A stretch of DNA of 64,000 nt from Pseudorhodoferax sp965279475 (GTDB lineage: Bacteria > Pseudomonadota > Gammaproteobacteria > Burkholderiales > Burkholderiaceae_C). The stretch spans positions 186,001-250,000 of the forward strand of contig CBDIIA010000002.1 in NCBI GenBank assembly GCA_965279475.1, written 5' to 3'. The stretch's first letter is position 1; each line of letters starts with the position of its first letter. A program made the translations under genes and the position numbers. A model generated the notes under the pieces. That model worked only from the letters and a program-made list of their open reading frames with translations, searched no databases and was not told the DNA's origin. This document shows positions 9,247-18,778 of this stretch, piece after piece.

Positions 9247-9963
9247 ATGAGCCTGAACACATCCACGGTCTATCTGAAGGTCAACCGCGTCGACGCGGCG
9301 CTGTGCCAGCGCGCCGCCGTGGTCACGGTGGCCGACCTGCACGAGGCGATGGGCCCCGTGGGCCGCGCCGGGCTGATGTCGTCGCGCATGCGGCCGCACC
9401 TGCAGGGCGCGCGCATCGCCGGGCCGGCGGTCACCGCCTTCTGCTGGCCGGGCGACAACCTGATGATGCACCGTGCGCTGTACCTGGCGCAGCCGGGCGA
9501 CGTGCTGGTCGTGGTGTGCCAGGCCGAACTGTCGGGTGCGCAGTGGGGCGACCTGGCCACGCGCTACGCGATGAAGAAGGGCCTGGCCGGCGTGGTGGTG
9601 CATGGCTGCGCGCGCGACGTCGACACGGTGCGCGAACTCGGCTTTCCGGTCTGGTCCACGCACATCCACGCCATCCACCCCGACAAGTGCGGCCACGGCT
9701 CGGTCAATGCGCCGGTGGTCTGCGACGGCGTGCTGGTCACGCCGGGCGACCTGATCCTGGCCGACGGCGACGGCGTGCTGTCGGTACCGCGCGGCATCGC
9801 CGCTGAAGCCATCGCGGGCGCGGAAGCCCGCATGCGCAAGGAAGACGAGGCCGCCCTCAAGGTCGCCAACGGTGCCGCCGTGTGGGACCTGGGCGGCGCC
9901 GCCGCGTCGTACGCCACGATGGCCGTCCACGAGATCGACGCCGCCTGCGACGACCCGCGCTGA
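9247..9963 (+). CDS. RraA-like / 4-carboxy-4-hydroxy-2-oxoadipate aldolase family protein
   Basis: 238 residues, full length for the LigK/HMG-CHA aldolase branch of the RraA fold. These enzymes cleave 4-carboxy-4-hydroxy-2-oxoadipate or 4-hydroxy-4-methyl-2-oxoglutarate to pyruvate, using a divalent metal, at the end of gallate or protocatechuate meta-cleavage. Visible are GDNLMMHRALYLAQPGDVLV, the metal-site pair in GCARDVDTV, and CDGVLVTPGDLILADGDGV. AGGAG-type spacing is weak but the ATG at 9247 fits the family. It overlaps the next gene as TGATG, so the two are translationally coupled. No ring-cleavage genes are visible, so the exact substrate is open. Confidence 0.8.
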   Translation: MSLNTSTVYLKVNRVDAALCQRAAVVTVADLHEAMGPVGRAGLMSSRMRPHLQGARIAGPAVTAFCWPGDNLMMHRALYLAQPGDVLVVVCQAELSGAQWGDLATRYAMKKGLAGVVVHGCARDVDTVRELGFPVWSTHIHAIHPDKCGHGSVNAPVVCDGVLVTPGDLILADGDGVLSVPRGIAAEAIAGAEARMRKEDEAALKVANGAAVWDLGGAAASYATMAVHEIDAACDDPR

Positions 9964-10958
9964 TGCAGGCCTGCGTGTTCGGTGCCGGTGCCATCGGCAG
10001 CCTGCTCGCCAGCCACCTGATGCGCGCTGGCGGGGCCGAGGTGTCGGTCGTCGCGCGCGGCGACCACCTGCGGGCCATCGCGGCCCACGGCGTGAAGGTG
10101 GTGTCGCCCGAGGGCGAGTGCGTGCACCGCCCCGCTGCGGCCACCGACCGCGCCGACACGCTGCCGCCGCAGGACATCGTCTTCGTGACGCTGAAGGCCA
10201 TGGCGCAGTCGCCGTGCGCCGGCCAGATCGCCGCCCTGCTCAAGCCCAGCGGCCATGCCGTGTTCGCCAGCAACGGCATCGCCTGGTGGTGGCAACACGG
10301 CCTGCCCGGTGCCAGCGCTTCGCCGCTGGTGGACCCGGGCGGTGCGTTGTGGCGCCTGCTGGGCCCCGAGCGCGCGCTGGGCTGCGTGGTCTATTCGGCC
10401 AACGAACTGATCGCCCCCGGCGTGGTGCGCCACCACGGCAACAACCGCTGGGTGCTCGGCGAACCCGCCGGCGCCCACAGCGAGCGCCTGGCACGCACGG
10501 TGGACCTGATGCGCCGCGGCGGCCTGGGCGCCGAGGCCTCGCTCGACATCCGCGGCGCGCTGTGGGCCAAGCTGCTGCGCAACGTCACGAGCAATGCGCT
10601 GTGCGCGCTGACGCGCCTGCCCATCGACGGCCTGGCCGCCGATGCGGACCTGATGGACATGGCCAGCCGCCTGATCGACGAAGTGGTGCGCATCGCCCGC
10701 GCCCACGGCAGCGACATCGCCGGGCAGGCCGACCCGACCCGGGCGTCGCTGCGGCTGGGCGGCGGCCGGCCCGGCGCGCCGTTCACCGGCGTGAAACCCT
10801 CGATGCTGCAGGACGTGCTGGCTGGCCGGCCGATCGAGGTCGAGGCGATCGTCGGCCAGGTGCAGCTGCTGGCGCGCGAAACCGCCACGCCCTGCCCGGT
10901 GATCGACGCGATGCTGCCGCTGCTGCGCGGCCTGGACCGCAGCCTGCCGGCGCGGTGA
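9963..10958 (+). CDS. Ketopantoate reductase PanE/ApbA family protein
   Basis: NAD(P)H-dependent 2-keto acid reductase family member, 331 residues. The Rossmann motif VFGAGAIGSLLASHL is at the N-terminus, the NADP pocket is followed by FVTLKAMA, and the C-terminal 6-phosphogluconate-dehydrogenase-like domain contains LRNVTSNALCALT and GVKPSMLQDVLAGRPIEVEAI, with the catalytic-type Lys in both domains. Its start codon overlaps the stop of the aldolase-like gene. In this catabolic setting it more likely reduces a 2-oxo acid of the pathway than ketopantoate; this is inference from context. Confidence 0.8.
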   Translation: MQACVFGAGAIGSLLASHLMRAGGAEVSVVARGDHLRAIAAHGVKVVSPEGECVHRPAAATDRADTLPPQDIVFVTLKAMAQSPCAGQIAALLKPSGHAVFASNGIAWWWQHGLPGASASPLVDPGGALWRLLGPERALGCVVYSANELIAPGVVRHHGNNRWVLGEPAGAHSERLARTVDLMRRGGLGAEASLDIRGALWAKLLRNVTSNALCALTRLPIDGLAADADLMDMASRLIDEVVRIARAHGSDIAGQADPTRASLRLGGGRPGAPFTGVKPSMLQDVLAGRPIEVEAIVGQVQLLARETATPCPVIDAMLPLLRGLDRSLPAR

Positions 10959-10965
10959 ACGGGTT

Positions 10966-11880
10966 CTAACGCACCCCTGCCAGCAGGTGCTGCACCAGCA
11001 CCTGCGCCGGCTGCGCCACCGGGCCGGCACGGGTGCAAAGGTACATCTGCCGGGCGGCCCAGTCTTCGGCGATCGCGATGAAACGCAGGCCCATGTCGTG
11101 CCTGTAGGTACGCACCGCACCCTCGGGCAGCACGCCGATGCCCAGGCCGGCGGCGACCATGCGGCAGACCGCCTCGAAACTCTGGGCCTGCACGCGCAGG
11201 CGCAGCGGCTTGTCGCAACTGCCGGCGGCGTTGGCCATCAGTTGCGTGATGGCGGCGCTGTCGTCCAGGCCGACGAGATCATGGTCGAGCAGCGTGGCAA
11301 ACCGTGCGCTGCGGCCCTTCAGCACATGCTGCCGCGGCACGATGGCCACCAGCCTGTCGAGCCGGTAGGGCCGCACCTCCAGCCCGTCGAGCGGCACGCC
11401 GGCCACCACCACGCCCACATCGGCCGTGCCGTCGCGCAGCGCCTGCGCGATGCCGCCGCTGCGCTGCTCGCGGATGTCGAGCTTGATGTCGGCATGCGCA
11501 GAAAGAAAACTGGCGACCAGGTCGGGCAGCTCCTGCGACATCACCGAGGTGTTGGCCTGCAGCCGCACATGGCCGCGGGTGCCGCGGCCGTAGTCGGCCA
11601 CGTCGCTGCGCAGTTGGTCCACACCGCGCAGCAGCTGCCGAGCATGGTCGGCCGCCGCGAGACCGGCGGGCGTGGGCTCGACGCCCGTGGCGGTGCGCGT
11701 GAGCAGCCGCAGGCCCAGCTGGTCCTCCAGCATGCCGATGCGCCGGCTGGCGGCCGACAGCGCGATGTGCGAGCGCTGCGCCGCCTTGGACAGGCTGCCG
11801 CTGTCGACGGCGCGCAGGAACAGCAGCAGGGTGTTCAGGTCCGGCAGGTGCATGCTGCCGAGGCGGTGCGGGTCCATCAA
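10966..11880 (-). CDS. LysR-family transcriptional regulator
   Basis: 304-residue LTTR. The winged helix-turn-helix lies at about residues 10-70 (LLLFLRAVDSGSLSKAAQRSHIALSAASRRIGMLE), followed by the linker helix and an effector domain with RGHVRLQANTSVMSQELPDLVASFL. It ends 7 bp before the stop of the convergent reductase gene and starts 42 bp downstream of the second Bug gene on the same strand. Likely targets are the flanking Bug or aldolase genes, but no operator was recognised. Confidence 0.88.
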   Translation of the reverse strand: MMDPHRLGSMHLPDLNTLLLFLRAVDSGSLSKAAQRSHIALSAASRRIGMLEDQLGLRLLTRTATGVEPTPAGLAAADHARQLLRGVDQLRSDVADYGRGTRGHVRLQANTSVMSQELPDLVASFLSAHADIKLDIREQRSGGIAQALRDGTADVGVVVAGVPLDGLEVRPYRLDRLVAIVPRQHVLKGRSARFATLLDHDLVGLDDSAAITQLMANAAGSCDKPLRLRVQAQSFEAVCRMVAAGLGIGVLPEGAVRTYRHDMGLRFIAIAEDWAARQMYLCTRAGPVAQPAQVLVQHLLAGVR

Positions 11881-11922
11881 CAGCAGTATGCACGGCGGGA
11901 CCTGCCCCGCCGGTCCCGCGTA

Positions 11923-12903
11923 TCAGTCGATCTGGATCTTCAGGTCGCGAATCAGGCCACCCCAGATGCGTGCCTCGTTTTCGGCGCGCTTCTGGATGTC
12001 CGCCGGCGTGCCGGGGATCGGGAACAGGAACTGGTCGATCAGCTTCTGCTTGATCACCGGGTCGGCCAGGAAGCGGTTGACCGAAGCCGCCAGCGTCTGC
12101 GTGATCTTCGGGTCCATGCCGGCCGGGCCGACCAGCGCGTACCAGCCCGGCAGCGCCGGGATGTTGGGAGCCAGCTCCTTCAGCAGCGGCAGGTCGGGCA
12201 GCTGCGGCGAACGCGTGTCGCCCGACTGCGCGAGGCCGACCACCTTGCCGCCCTTGATCTGCGCCAGACCGGTGACGGTGGTCACCGTCATCAGGTCGGC
12301 CTCGCTCGACACCACCGCCATCAGCGCCGGCCCGGAACTCTTGTACGGGATGTGGCGCAGCTTCATGCCCGAGCGCAGGGCGATCATCTCCGAGTACAGG
12401 TGGGTCGAGTTGCCCAGGCCCGCGCTCGCGAAGGTCAGGCCATCGGGCTCGGCCTTGGCCTTCTTCACCAGGTCGGCCCACGACTTGATGCCGCTGCTCT
12501 GGCTGGCCACCAGCACGAAGCCCGCGTCGGCCACCGGCGCGACGAAGGTGAAGTCCTTCAGCGGGTCGTAGGGCACGTTCTTGTAGAGGAACTGGTTGAA
12601 GCTCACCAGCGACACGCTGGTCAGCAGCACGGTGTAGCCGTCGGGCTGTTCGCGCTGCACCGCCTGCGAGGCGATGATGCCGTTGGCGCCGGCCTTGTTG
12701 TCGATGACCACCGACTGCTTCAGGTCCTTGGACAGGAAGTCCGCCAGCATGCGGCCCGTGACGTCCGCACCCGAGCCCGGGGCCTGCGGAATCACCAGCT
12801 TGATGGGCCGCGATGGAAAGTCCTGCGCGACAGCCGGGCCGACGGCCGAGCCCATAGCGAGGGAGACAAGCGAGCCGAGCAGCAGACGGCGTGAGGTGCG
12901 CAT
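11923..12903 (-). CDS. Tripartite tricarboxylate transporter substrate-binding protein (Bug family)
   Basis: Second Bug receptor, 326 residues. The chosen ATG at 12903 gives MRTSRRLLLGSLVSLAMG, a good signal peptide cleaved after AVAQ; the frame stays open further upstream without a better start. The mature protein has FPSRPIKLVIPQAPGSGADVTGRM, DNKAGANGIIASQAVQREQPDGYT and IPYKSSGPALMAVVSSEA. It is divergent from the CocE-type hydrolase gene (89-bp gap), which suggests shared control and that the hydrolase acts on a compound related to the ligand. Confidence 0.9.
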   Translation of the reverse strand: MRTSRRLLLGSLVSLAMGSAVGPAVAQDFPSRPIKLVIPQAPGSGADVTGRMLADFLSKDLKQSVVIDNKAGANGIIASQAVQREQPDGYTVLLTSVSLVSFNQFLYKNVPYDPLKDFTFVAPVADAGFVLVASQSSGIKSWADLVKKAKAEPDGLTFASAGLGNSTHLYSEMIALRSGMKLRHIPYKSSGPALMAVVSSEADLMTVTTVTGLAQIKGGKVVGLAQSGDTRSPQLPDLPLLKELAPNIPALPGWYALVGPAGMDPKITQTLAASVNRFLADPVIKQKLIDQFLFPIPGTPADIQKRAENEARIWGGLIRDLKIQID

Positions 12904-12992
12904 GGCGGAAGATCCTGGTGAGATGAAAAAAGGTGGCTGGCACAATGCCCGCACCGCCATCTTAAGTGGCATCCCTCTACCCAAAACAAACC

Positions 12993-14822
12993 ATGTCTGA
13001 TAGAGACGATCTCGGCCACGCCTGGCGCATTCCTCCCTCCGAATACCTGAAGAAGCGGCCCGCCACCGCAACGGTGGGCGCGCCCGCTTCGCGCTACGTG
13101 ACCATGCGCGACGGCGTGCGCCTCGCGCTCGACGTGTACCTGCCCGAGGGCCTGCCGGCGGATGCGGCGCGGCAATACCCCACCATCGCGATCTTCACGC
13201 CCTACTACCGGCGCTTCAAGGTCACGGGGCCGGGCGCCGAGCCGGCGCCGAACATCGCCATCTACCGCGACTTCTTCGTGCCGCGCGGCTACGCGCTGGT
13301 GGCGGTGGACGTGCGCGGCTGCGGGGCGAGTTTCGGCACCCGCGACTGCTTCCGCTCGCCGCGCGAACGCGACGACCACCGCGAGCTGGCCGACTGGATC
13401 GTGGCCCAGCCCTGGTCGAGCGGCGTCATCGGCTCCACCGGCATCTCCTACCTCGGCGCGGCGGCGTGTTTTCTGGCCAGCACCGGCCACCCCGCGGTCA
13501 AGGCCATCGCGCCGCTGTGCGCGGTGCAGGACACCTACACCGACCACGTGTTCCCCGGCGGCCTCAAGTGCACGACGGTGACGGAGAACTACGACGCGCT
13601 GGTCAGCGCGCTCGACCTCGACCTGCGCGACCAGCTCACGCCCTACCCGTACTTCAACGACCCGCGTTACGCCGGCCCCGCGCCGGTGGACGAAGACACC
13701 GACGGCACGCAGGTGGCCGCCGCGATCGATGCGCACCAGGACAGCTTTCGCATGCGCGACCTGGCGCCCGAATTCGCCTTCCGCGAAGAGGCCGCATCGC
13801 ACGACCCCACGCTGCACAGCGGCGCCTTCAGCCCCTACTGGTACCTGGCCGACGTGCCGGGGCAGGTGAACATCCTGTCGGTGTCGGGCTGGTACGACGG
13901 CAGCGCCTTCGTCAACGGCAGCATCGCGCGGTTCCTGAGCAACCCCGGCGCCGACAACCGGCTGCTGCTCGGCCCCTGGGACCACGGCGCGCGCACCAAC
14001 GGATCGCCATGGCGCAACAGCGCCCCACAGCCCGAGTTCTCGGTGCTGGGCGAAGTGCTGCGCTTCTTTGACGAGCATCTGGCCGGCATCGACACCGGCC
14101 TGCGCGACGAGGCGCCGGTGCACTTCCACACGGTGCGCGGCGAACACTGGCAGGCCGCCACCAGCTGGCCGCCGCACGATGCGCTGACCCGGCTGCACCT
14201 GGCGCCCGAAGGACAGCTGTCGCCGCAGGCGCCGGCCACGGCATCGGTGGCGCCGTACCAGGTGCGCTTCACCACCGGCACCGGCCGCCACAGCCGCTTC
14301 GAGCGCCTGGGCGCGTTGGCGATCACCGACTACTACGACGACTGGCCCGGCCGCGAAGACCGCCTGCTGACCTTCGCGACCACGCCGTTCGACCAGCCCA
14401 CCGAACTGTCGGGCCACGCCATCGTGCGCCTGCACGTGGCGACGTCGGAGCACGATGCCAGCGTCTTCGTCTACCTGTCGGAAGTGGATGCCGACGGACG
14501 CTCCTGGTACATCACCGAGGGCTCCGTGCGCTTGCTGCACCGCGCCGAGGCCCCGCCGCCCGCCAGCTACAACGTGCCCTGGCCGTTCCGCAGCTACCGG
14601 CGCGAAGATGCCCGGCTGATGCAGCCCGGCGTGGCCGAGACGGTGCGCTTCGCGCTGCTGCCGATCTCGTGGACGCTGCAGGCCGGCAGCCGCCTGCGCG
14701 TGGCGATCGCCGGTGCGGACAGCGACCACTTCGCGCAGGTCCCGCACGGCCGGCCGCCGCTGCTGCAGTTCACGCTCGGCGGCGAGCAGCGCTCGTGCAT
14801 CGACCTGCCGCTGCGCCGCTAG
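12993..14822 (+). CDS. CocE/NonD-family X-Pro dipeptidyl-peptidase-like hydrolase
   Basis: 609-residue alpha/beta hydrolase of the cocaine-esterase/glutaryl-7-ACA-acylase type, which cleaves esters or amides. The N-terminal catalytic domain has DGVRLALDVYLPEG, the oxyanion-side VDVRGCGASFG and the nucleophile motif GISYLG with Ser at about residue 152; LLLGPWDHGARTNGS supplies the catalytic His region. The C-terminal jelly-roll domain is present (ELSGHAIVRLHV, SRLRVAIAGADSDHF). ATG 12993 (MSDRDDLG) is preferred over an in-frame GTG 27 bp upstream. There is no signal peptide, so a cytosolic enzyme is expected. Confidence 0.85.
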   Translation: MSDRDDLGHAWRIPPSEYLKKRPATATVGAPASRYVTMRDGVRLALDVYLPEGLPADAARQYPTIAIFTPYYRRFKVTGPGAEPAPNIAIYRDFFVPRGYALVAVDVRGCGASFGTRDCFRSPRERDDHRELADWIVAQPWSSGVIGSTGISYLGAAACFLASTGHPAVKAIAPLCAVQDTYTDHVFPGGLKCTTVTENYDALVSALDLDLRDQLTPYPYFNDPRYAGPAPVDEDTDGTQVAAAIDAHQDSFRMRDLAPEFAFREEAASHDPTLHSGAFSPYWYLADVPGQVNILSVSGWYDGSAFVNGSIARFLSNPGADNRLLLGPWDHGARTNGSPWRNSAPQPEFSVLGEVLRFFDEHLAGIDTGLRDEAPVHFHTVRGEHWQAATSWPPHDALTRLHLAPEGQLSPQAPATASVAPYQVRFTTGTGRHSRFERLGALAITDYYDDWPGREDRLLTFATTPFDQPTELSGHAIVRLHVATSEHDASVFVYLSEVDADGRSWYITEGSVRLLHRAEAPPPASYNVPWPFRSYRREDARLMQPGVAETVRFALLPISWTLQAGSRLRVAIAGADSDHFAQVPHGRPPLLQFTLGGEQRSCIDLPLRR

Positions 14823-14850
14823 AGCGGGCAGCGACGCGGAGAGGGCGCCG

Positions 14851-16152
14851 CTACGCCGCCACCGGCCGCAGCGCCGGCGACCCCTTGCCGATCCACGCCG
14901 CACACAGCGCGGAGACGACGCCCGCGAACAACACGTACCAGCAGATCAACCACGGCTCGCCACCGCCGCTCTTCAGCAGCGCGGTCGCGATGATGGGCGT
15001 GATGCCCGACGCGAAGATGCCCGAGAACTGGTAGACGAACGAGATGCCGGTGTAGCGCACCTTGGCGTCGAACAGGTCGCAGAACAGCGCGGCCTCCGGC
15101 CCGTAGACGCTGGCGTACAGGATGCCGAACGGGATGATGATGGACAGCCAGATGACCATCACGTCGCCGCCGCTGTGCGTCATGAACCAGAAGCCCGGGA
15201 ACGCCGACACCGCCGTGATCAGCGAACCCCAGAAGTAGACGCGGGTGCGGCCGATGCGGTCACTCAGCCGGCCGAAGTACGGAATGGTCGCGCACATCAC
15301 CACGGCCGCGGCCATCACGCCCAGCAGCGCCTGCGTGCGGCTGATCTTCAGCGTGGTGACCAGATAACCGATCGAGAACACGCCGAAGATGTTGAAGAAC
15401 ACGCCGTCGATGTAGCGCGCGCCCATGCCCTTCAGCACGTTGCCGGGGTAGCGCCGGATCATGTCCATGAAGGGGATGCGCAGCTCGGCATTGCGCTCCT
15501 TGATGGCGGCGAACTCCGGCGTCTCCTTCACCGCCAGGCGGATGTACATGCCGACGATCACCATCACGCCCGACAGCAGGAAGGCGACGCGCCAGCCCCA
15601 GGCCATGAACTGCGCATCGGTCAGCAACGACGACAGCAGCGCCACCACGCCCGAGGCCAGGCACAGGCCGATGGCCAGGCCCATCTGCGGCAGCGACGCA
15701 TAGAAGCCGCGCTTCTCGGGCGGCGCGTATTCATACGCCATCAGCACCGCCCCACCCCATTCGCCACCGAGGCCGATGCCCTGGCACACCCGCAGCAGCA
15801 GCAGCGCGATCGGCGCCCAGATGCCGATCTGGTCGTAGGTGGGCACCAGCCCGATCAGGAAGGTCGCCACGCCCATGATCATCAGCGTCATGATCAGCAC
15901 GCTCTTGCGGCCAAGCCGGTCGCCGAAGTGGCCGAAGATCACGCCGCCCAGCGGCCGCGTGACGAAGCCCACGGCGAAGGTGGCATAGGCGAGCATGGTC
16001 GCCACCAGCGGGTCGCTGCCCGGAAAATACAGCTTGTTGAACACGATGCCGGCCACGACACCGTACAGGAAGAAGTCGTACCACTCGATCGTGGCGCCCA
16101 CCAGGGCCGACGTGACGACCCTGCGTATCGTTTTCTCGTCTACTGTGCTCAT
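14851..16152 (-). CDS. MFS transporter, metabolite:H+ symporter (MHS) family
   Basis: 433-residue inner-membrane symporter with 12 predicted membrane segments. The N-terminal motif ATIEWYDFFLYGVVAGIVF and the loop GHFGDRLGRKS are typical of the MHS family (ShiA, KgtP and ProP types), which import organic acids or osmolytes. The start at 16152 gives MSTVDEKTIRRVV; a longer open frame upstream is only the shadow of the neighbouring oxidoreductase gene. It lies 59 bp downstream of that gene on the same strand, so the pair probably forms an uptake and oxidation operon controlled by the divergent IclR regulator. Confidence 0.9.
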   Translation of the reverse strand: MSTVDEKTIRRVVTSALVGATIEWYDFFLYGVVAGIVFNKLYFPGSDPLVATMLAYATFAVGFVTRPLGGVIFGHFGDRLGRKSVLIMTLMIMGVATFLIGLVPTYDQIGIWAPIALLLLRVCQGIGLGGEWGGAVLMAYEYAPPEKRGFYASLPQMGLAIGLCLASGVVALLSSLLTDAQFMAWGWRVAFLLSGVMVIVGMYIRLAVKETPEFAAIKERNAELRIPFMDMIRRYPGNVLKGMGARYIDGVFFNIFGVFSIGYLVTTLKISRTQALLGVMAAAVVMCATIPYFGRLSDRIGRTRVYFWGSLITAVSAFPGFWFMTHSGGDVMVIWLSIIIPFGILYASVYGPEAALFCDLFDAKVRYTGISFVYQFSGIFASGITPIIATALLKSGGGEPWLICWYVLFAGVVSALCAAWIGKGSPALRPVAA

Positions 16153-16211
16153 TTGTCTCGCTCCATCTCTTTCTAAGGGTCCTCGGATGGTGGCCAGCCT
16201 CTCTGCACTGG

Positions 16212-17840
16212 TCACCGCATAGCGTCTTCCCGGATCATGTCGGCCGCCTTCTCGGCCATCATCACCACCGGCGCATTCGTGTTGCCCGACACCAGCGTCG
16301 GCATCGCAGAACAGTCCACCACGCGCAGGCCGGCCACGCCGCGCACACGCAGCCGCGGGTCGAGCACGGCACCGGCATCGATGCCCATGCGGCAGGTGCC
16401 GCTGGGGTGGAAGATCGTGGCGCCGTTGTTGCGGCAGAACTCCAGCAGCGCGGCGTCGTCGGCCGCATCGGGCCCGGGTTTCACCTCGCGCTTCACGTAG
16501 GGCTGCATCGCCGGCGACGCCGCGATCGCGCGCGCGGCCTTGACGCCGGCCACGGCGGTCAGCCGGTCGAGCTCGGTGTCCAGATAGTTGGGCTGCATCG
16601 ACGGCGGCACGAACGGGTCGGTCGAGCGGATGCGGATGTGCCCGCGCGACTCGGGCCGCAGCTGGCACACCGACATCGTGAAACCCGAGAACGGGTGCAC
16701 CTTGCCACCGGCCATGTCGGCCGACAGCGTGGCCACGTGAAACTGGATGTCGGGCGTCTGCGCCACCGGCTGGCCGTCGGCCCCGACCAGCGCGCGCAGG
16801 AAGCAACCGCCCTGGTTGATGCCCACGGCCAGCGGCCCCGACCGCGAGGCCAGCCACTGCAGCCCGATACGCGCCTGGCCCCACCACGAGTTGAGCTGGT
16901 CGTTGGTGGTGATGGGCTTGCTGCACTCGAAGGTGAGGCGGATCTGCAGATGGTCCTGCAGGTTCTCGCCGACGTTCGGTGCGTCCAGCACCACCGGGAT
17001 GCCGTGCTGCGCCAGCAAGTCTTTCGGCCCGATGCCCGACAGCTGCAGCAGCTGCGGCGACTGGATCGCGCCGGCCGACAGCAGCACCTCGGCCCGGCAA
17101 CGCGCCTCCTGCATCACACCGCCCTGGCGGTAACGCACGCCCACGGCGCGCTGGCCTTCGAAGATCAGCCCGGCGGCGAAGGCCTCGGTCTCGATCTTCA
17201 GGTTCGGTCGCCGGCGTGCCGGCGCCAGGTAGGCCTTGGCGGTGCTGCAGCGCAACCCGTGCGCGGTGTTGAGCTGGAAGTAACCCACGCCTTCCTGCCG
17301 CGCGCCGTTGAAGTCGTCGGTGCGCGGCACGCTGCGCGGGCCGATCTGCTGCGCGCCGCCGATGAAGGCCTCGATCAGCTCGTGCTTCGCCCCGATGTCC
17401 GACACCTTGAGCGGCCCGTCGGTGCCGTGGCCCGGCATCGCGCCGCGCAGGTTGCCCTCGGACTTGACGAAGTACGGCAGCACCTCGTCATGGCTCCAGC
17501 CGGTGTTGCCCAGCGCCGCCCAGTGGTCGTAGTCCTCGCGCTGGCCGCGGATGTAGATCAGGCCGTTGATCGAGCTGCTGCCGCCCAGCGTCTTGCCGCG
17601 CGGCCAGTAGATGCGCCGCCCGTTCATGTTGGGATCGGGGTCGGTCTCGAAGCACCAGTTGTAGGTCTTGCTCCACATCGTCTTGCCGTAGCCGATGGGC
17701 AGGTGGATCCAGATCGAATCGTCCTTCGGCCCTGCCTCCAGCAGCAGCACCCGGGTGCCCGGGTCTTCGCTGAGCCGTGCCGCCAGCACGCAGCCCGCCG
17801 AACCGGCCCCGACGATGATGTAATCGAACGCGTCAGACAT
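16212..17840 (-). CDS. GMC-family FAD oxidoreductase (choline dehydrogenase-like)
   Basis: 542 residues, FAD-dependent alcohol oxidoreductase of the glucose-methanol-choline family. The dinucleotide motif YIIVGAGSAGCVLAARLSED is at the N-terminus, GMC signature 1 around RGKTLGGSSSINGLIYIRG (about 80-98), signature 2 SAGAIQSPQLLQLSGIG, and the C-terminal His-containing FHPSGTCRMG with NTNAPVVMMAEKAADMI. Substrate is an alcohol or aldehyde of unknown identity. It is divergent from an IclR-type regulator with a candidate operator in between and is followed by an MHS transporter. Confidence 0.9.
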   Translation of the reverse strand: MSDAFDYIIVGAGSAGCVLAARLSEDPGTRVLLLEAGPKDDSIWIHLPIGYGKTMWSKTYNWCFETDPDPNMNGRRIYWPRGKTLGGSSSINGLIYIRGQREDYDHWAALGNTGWSHDEVLPYFVKSEGNLRGAMPGHGTDGPLKVSDIGAKHELIEAFIGGAQQIGPRSVPRTDDFNGARQEGVGYFQLNTAHGLRCSTAKAYLAPARRRPNLKIETEAFAAGLIFEGQRAVGVRYRQGGVMQEARCRAEVLLSAGAIQSPQLLQLSGIGPKDLLAQHGIPVVLDAPNVGENLQDHLQIRLTFECSKPITTNDQLNSWWGQARIGLQWLASRSGPLAVGINQGGCFLRALVGADGQPVAQTPDIQFHVATLSADMAGGKVHPFSGFTMSVCQLRPESRGHIRIRSTDPFVPPSMQPNYLDTELDRLTAVAGVKAARAIAASPAMQPYVKREVKPGPDAADDAALLEFCRNNGATIFHPSGTCRMGIDAGAVLDPRLRVRGVAGLRVVDCSAMPTLVSGNTNAPVVMMAEKAADMIREDAMR

Positions 17841-17858
17841 GTGGTGCGCTATTAAATT

Positions 17859-17868
17859 GAAACGTTTC
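17859..17868. promoter_or_regulatory. Palindromic candidate operator in GMC/IclR divergent region
   Basis: GAAACGTTTC is a perfect 10-bp palindrome in the A+T-rich 100-bp gap between the GMC oxidoreductase and the IclR-type regulator. It lies 19 bp upstream of the oxidoreductase start. IclR-family proteins often bind short palindromes of this kind in divergent promoters. Assignment to this regulator is inference. Confidence 0.4.
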
Positions 17869-17940
17869 GTTCCGTTTTATTGTTGATCGCATTATTTTTG
17901 GTTTCTCTGGTTCCAGTCTAGATACTTTCCCTGATCCGCC

Positions 17941-18723
17941 GTGAAACAGACCCCACGCTCCGACCCCGCCACGCCGGCCAGCACCGGCTCTTCGGCCGAG
18001 CGCAGCCTGCGCCTGCTGGCCACGCTGGCGGCGGAGGGCCGGGCCCTGTCGCTGGCCGAACTGGCCGACCGGCTGGCCCTGCCCAAGGCCACGGTGCACC
18101 GGCTGTGCCAGCAGCTGATGGACAGCGGCTTTCTCGCCCGCGACGTCGACGAACGCAACTTCGTCGCCGGCCCGGCCTTGCGCCAGCTGGCGTTCGACAC
18201 CCTGAACCACGGCGTGGCGCGCGGCCTGCGCCACGAGGTGCTGTCGGCTCTGGTGGCGCAGGTAGGCGAGACCTGCAACTTCACCACGCTCGAAGGCACC
18301 CGCGTGCTCTACCTCGACCGGGTAGAGGCGCATTGGCCGCTGCGCCTCACACTCGAGGTCGGCTCGCACGTGCCGCTGCATGGCACGGCCAGCGGCAAGT
18401 TGTTCCTCGCGCTGATGCCGGTGGCGCAGCGCAACACGCTGATCGAACAACTGGCACTGGCGGCACTGACGCCCAACACGCTGACGACCGCCCAGGCGCT
18501 GCGCGCCGAATGCGAGTCGATCGCGCGCCAGGGCTATGCGACCGACCGCGAAGAGTTCATCGCCGGCCTGATCGCCGTGGCCGTGCCGGTGCTCGACACC
18601 CAGGGCCGCGCCCGCGCCGCCATCGCTGTGCACGCGCCCACCGCCCGCATGTCGCTCGCGCAGGCGCAGGAGAAACTGCCCTTCCTGCACGCCGCGGCGG
18701 CGCGCATGCGGGCACTGCTGTAG
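17941..18723 (+). CDS. IclR-family transcriptional regulator
   Basis: 260 residues starting with GTG. The N-terminal winged helix covers about residues 20-75 (RSLRLLATLAAEGRALSLAELADRLALPKATVHRLCQQL), and the C-terminal GAF-like effector domain follows, with CNFTTLEGTRVLYLDRVEA, GSHVPLHGTASGKLFLALM and AVPVLDTQGRARAAIAVHAPTAR, all usual in the family. It is divergent from the GMC oxidoreductase and MHS transporter genes, its likely targets. No clear ribosome-binding site precedes the GTG; no better start is visible. Confidence 0.9.
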   Translation: MKQTPRSDPATPASTGSSAERSLRLLATLAAEGRALSLAELADRLALPKATVHRLCQQLMDSGFLARDVDERNFVAGPALRQLAFDTLNHGVARGLRHEVLSALVAQVGETCNFTTLEGTRVLYLDRVEAHWPLRLTLEVGSHVPLHGTASGKLFLALMPVAQRNTLIEQLALAALTPNTLTTAQALRAECESIARQGYATDREEFIAGLIAVAVPVLDTQGRARAAIAVHAPTARMSLAQAQEKLPFLHAAAARMRALL

Positions 18724-18778
18724 AGGCGGCGGCGCCACCTCACCGTCGGCGAACCAGGCAGCCCGCATGACACCGATC

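Noticed and set aside
12938..12952. Sigma-54-like site TGGCAC...GC upstream of the CocE-type hydrolase
   Set aside because: The -24 half is good but the -12 half lacks TTGC, and GG-N10-GC is frequent by chance in DNA of this composition.
14851..17100. A 749-codon open frame joining the MFS transporter to upstream sequence
   Set aside because: Upstream of 16152 the translation is an out-of-frame reading of the GMC oxidoreductase gene; the transporter has a normal start at 16152.
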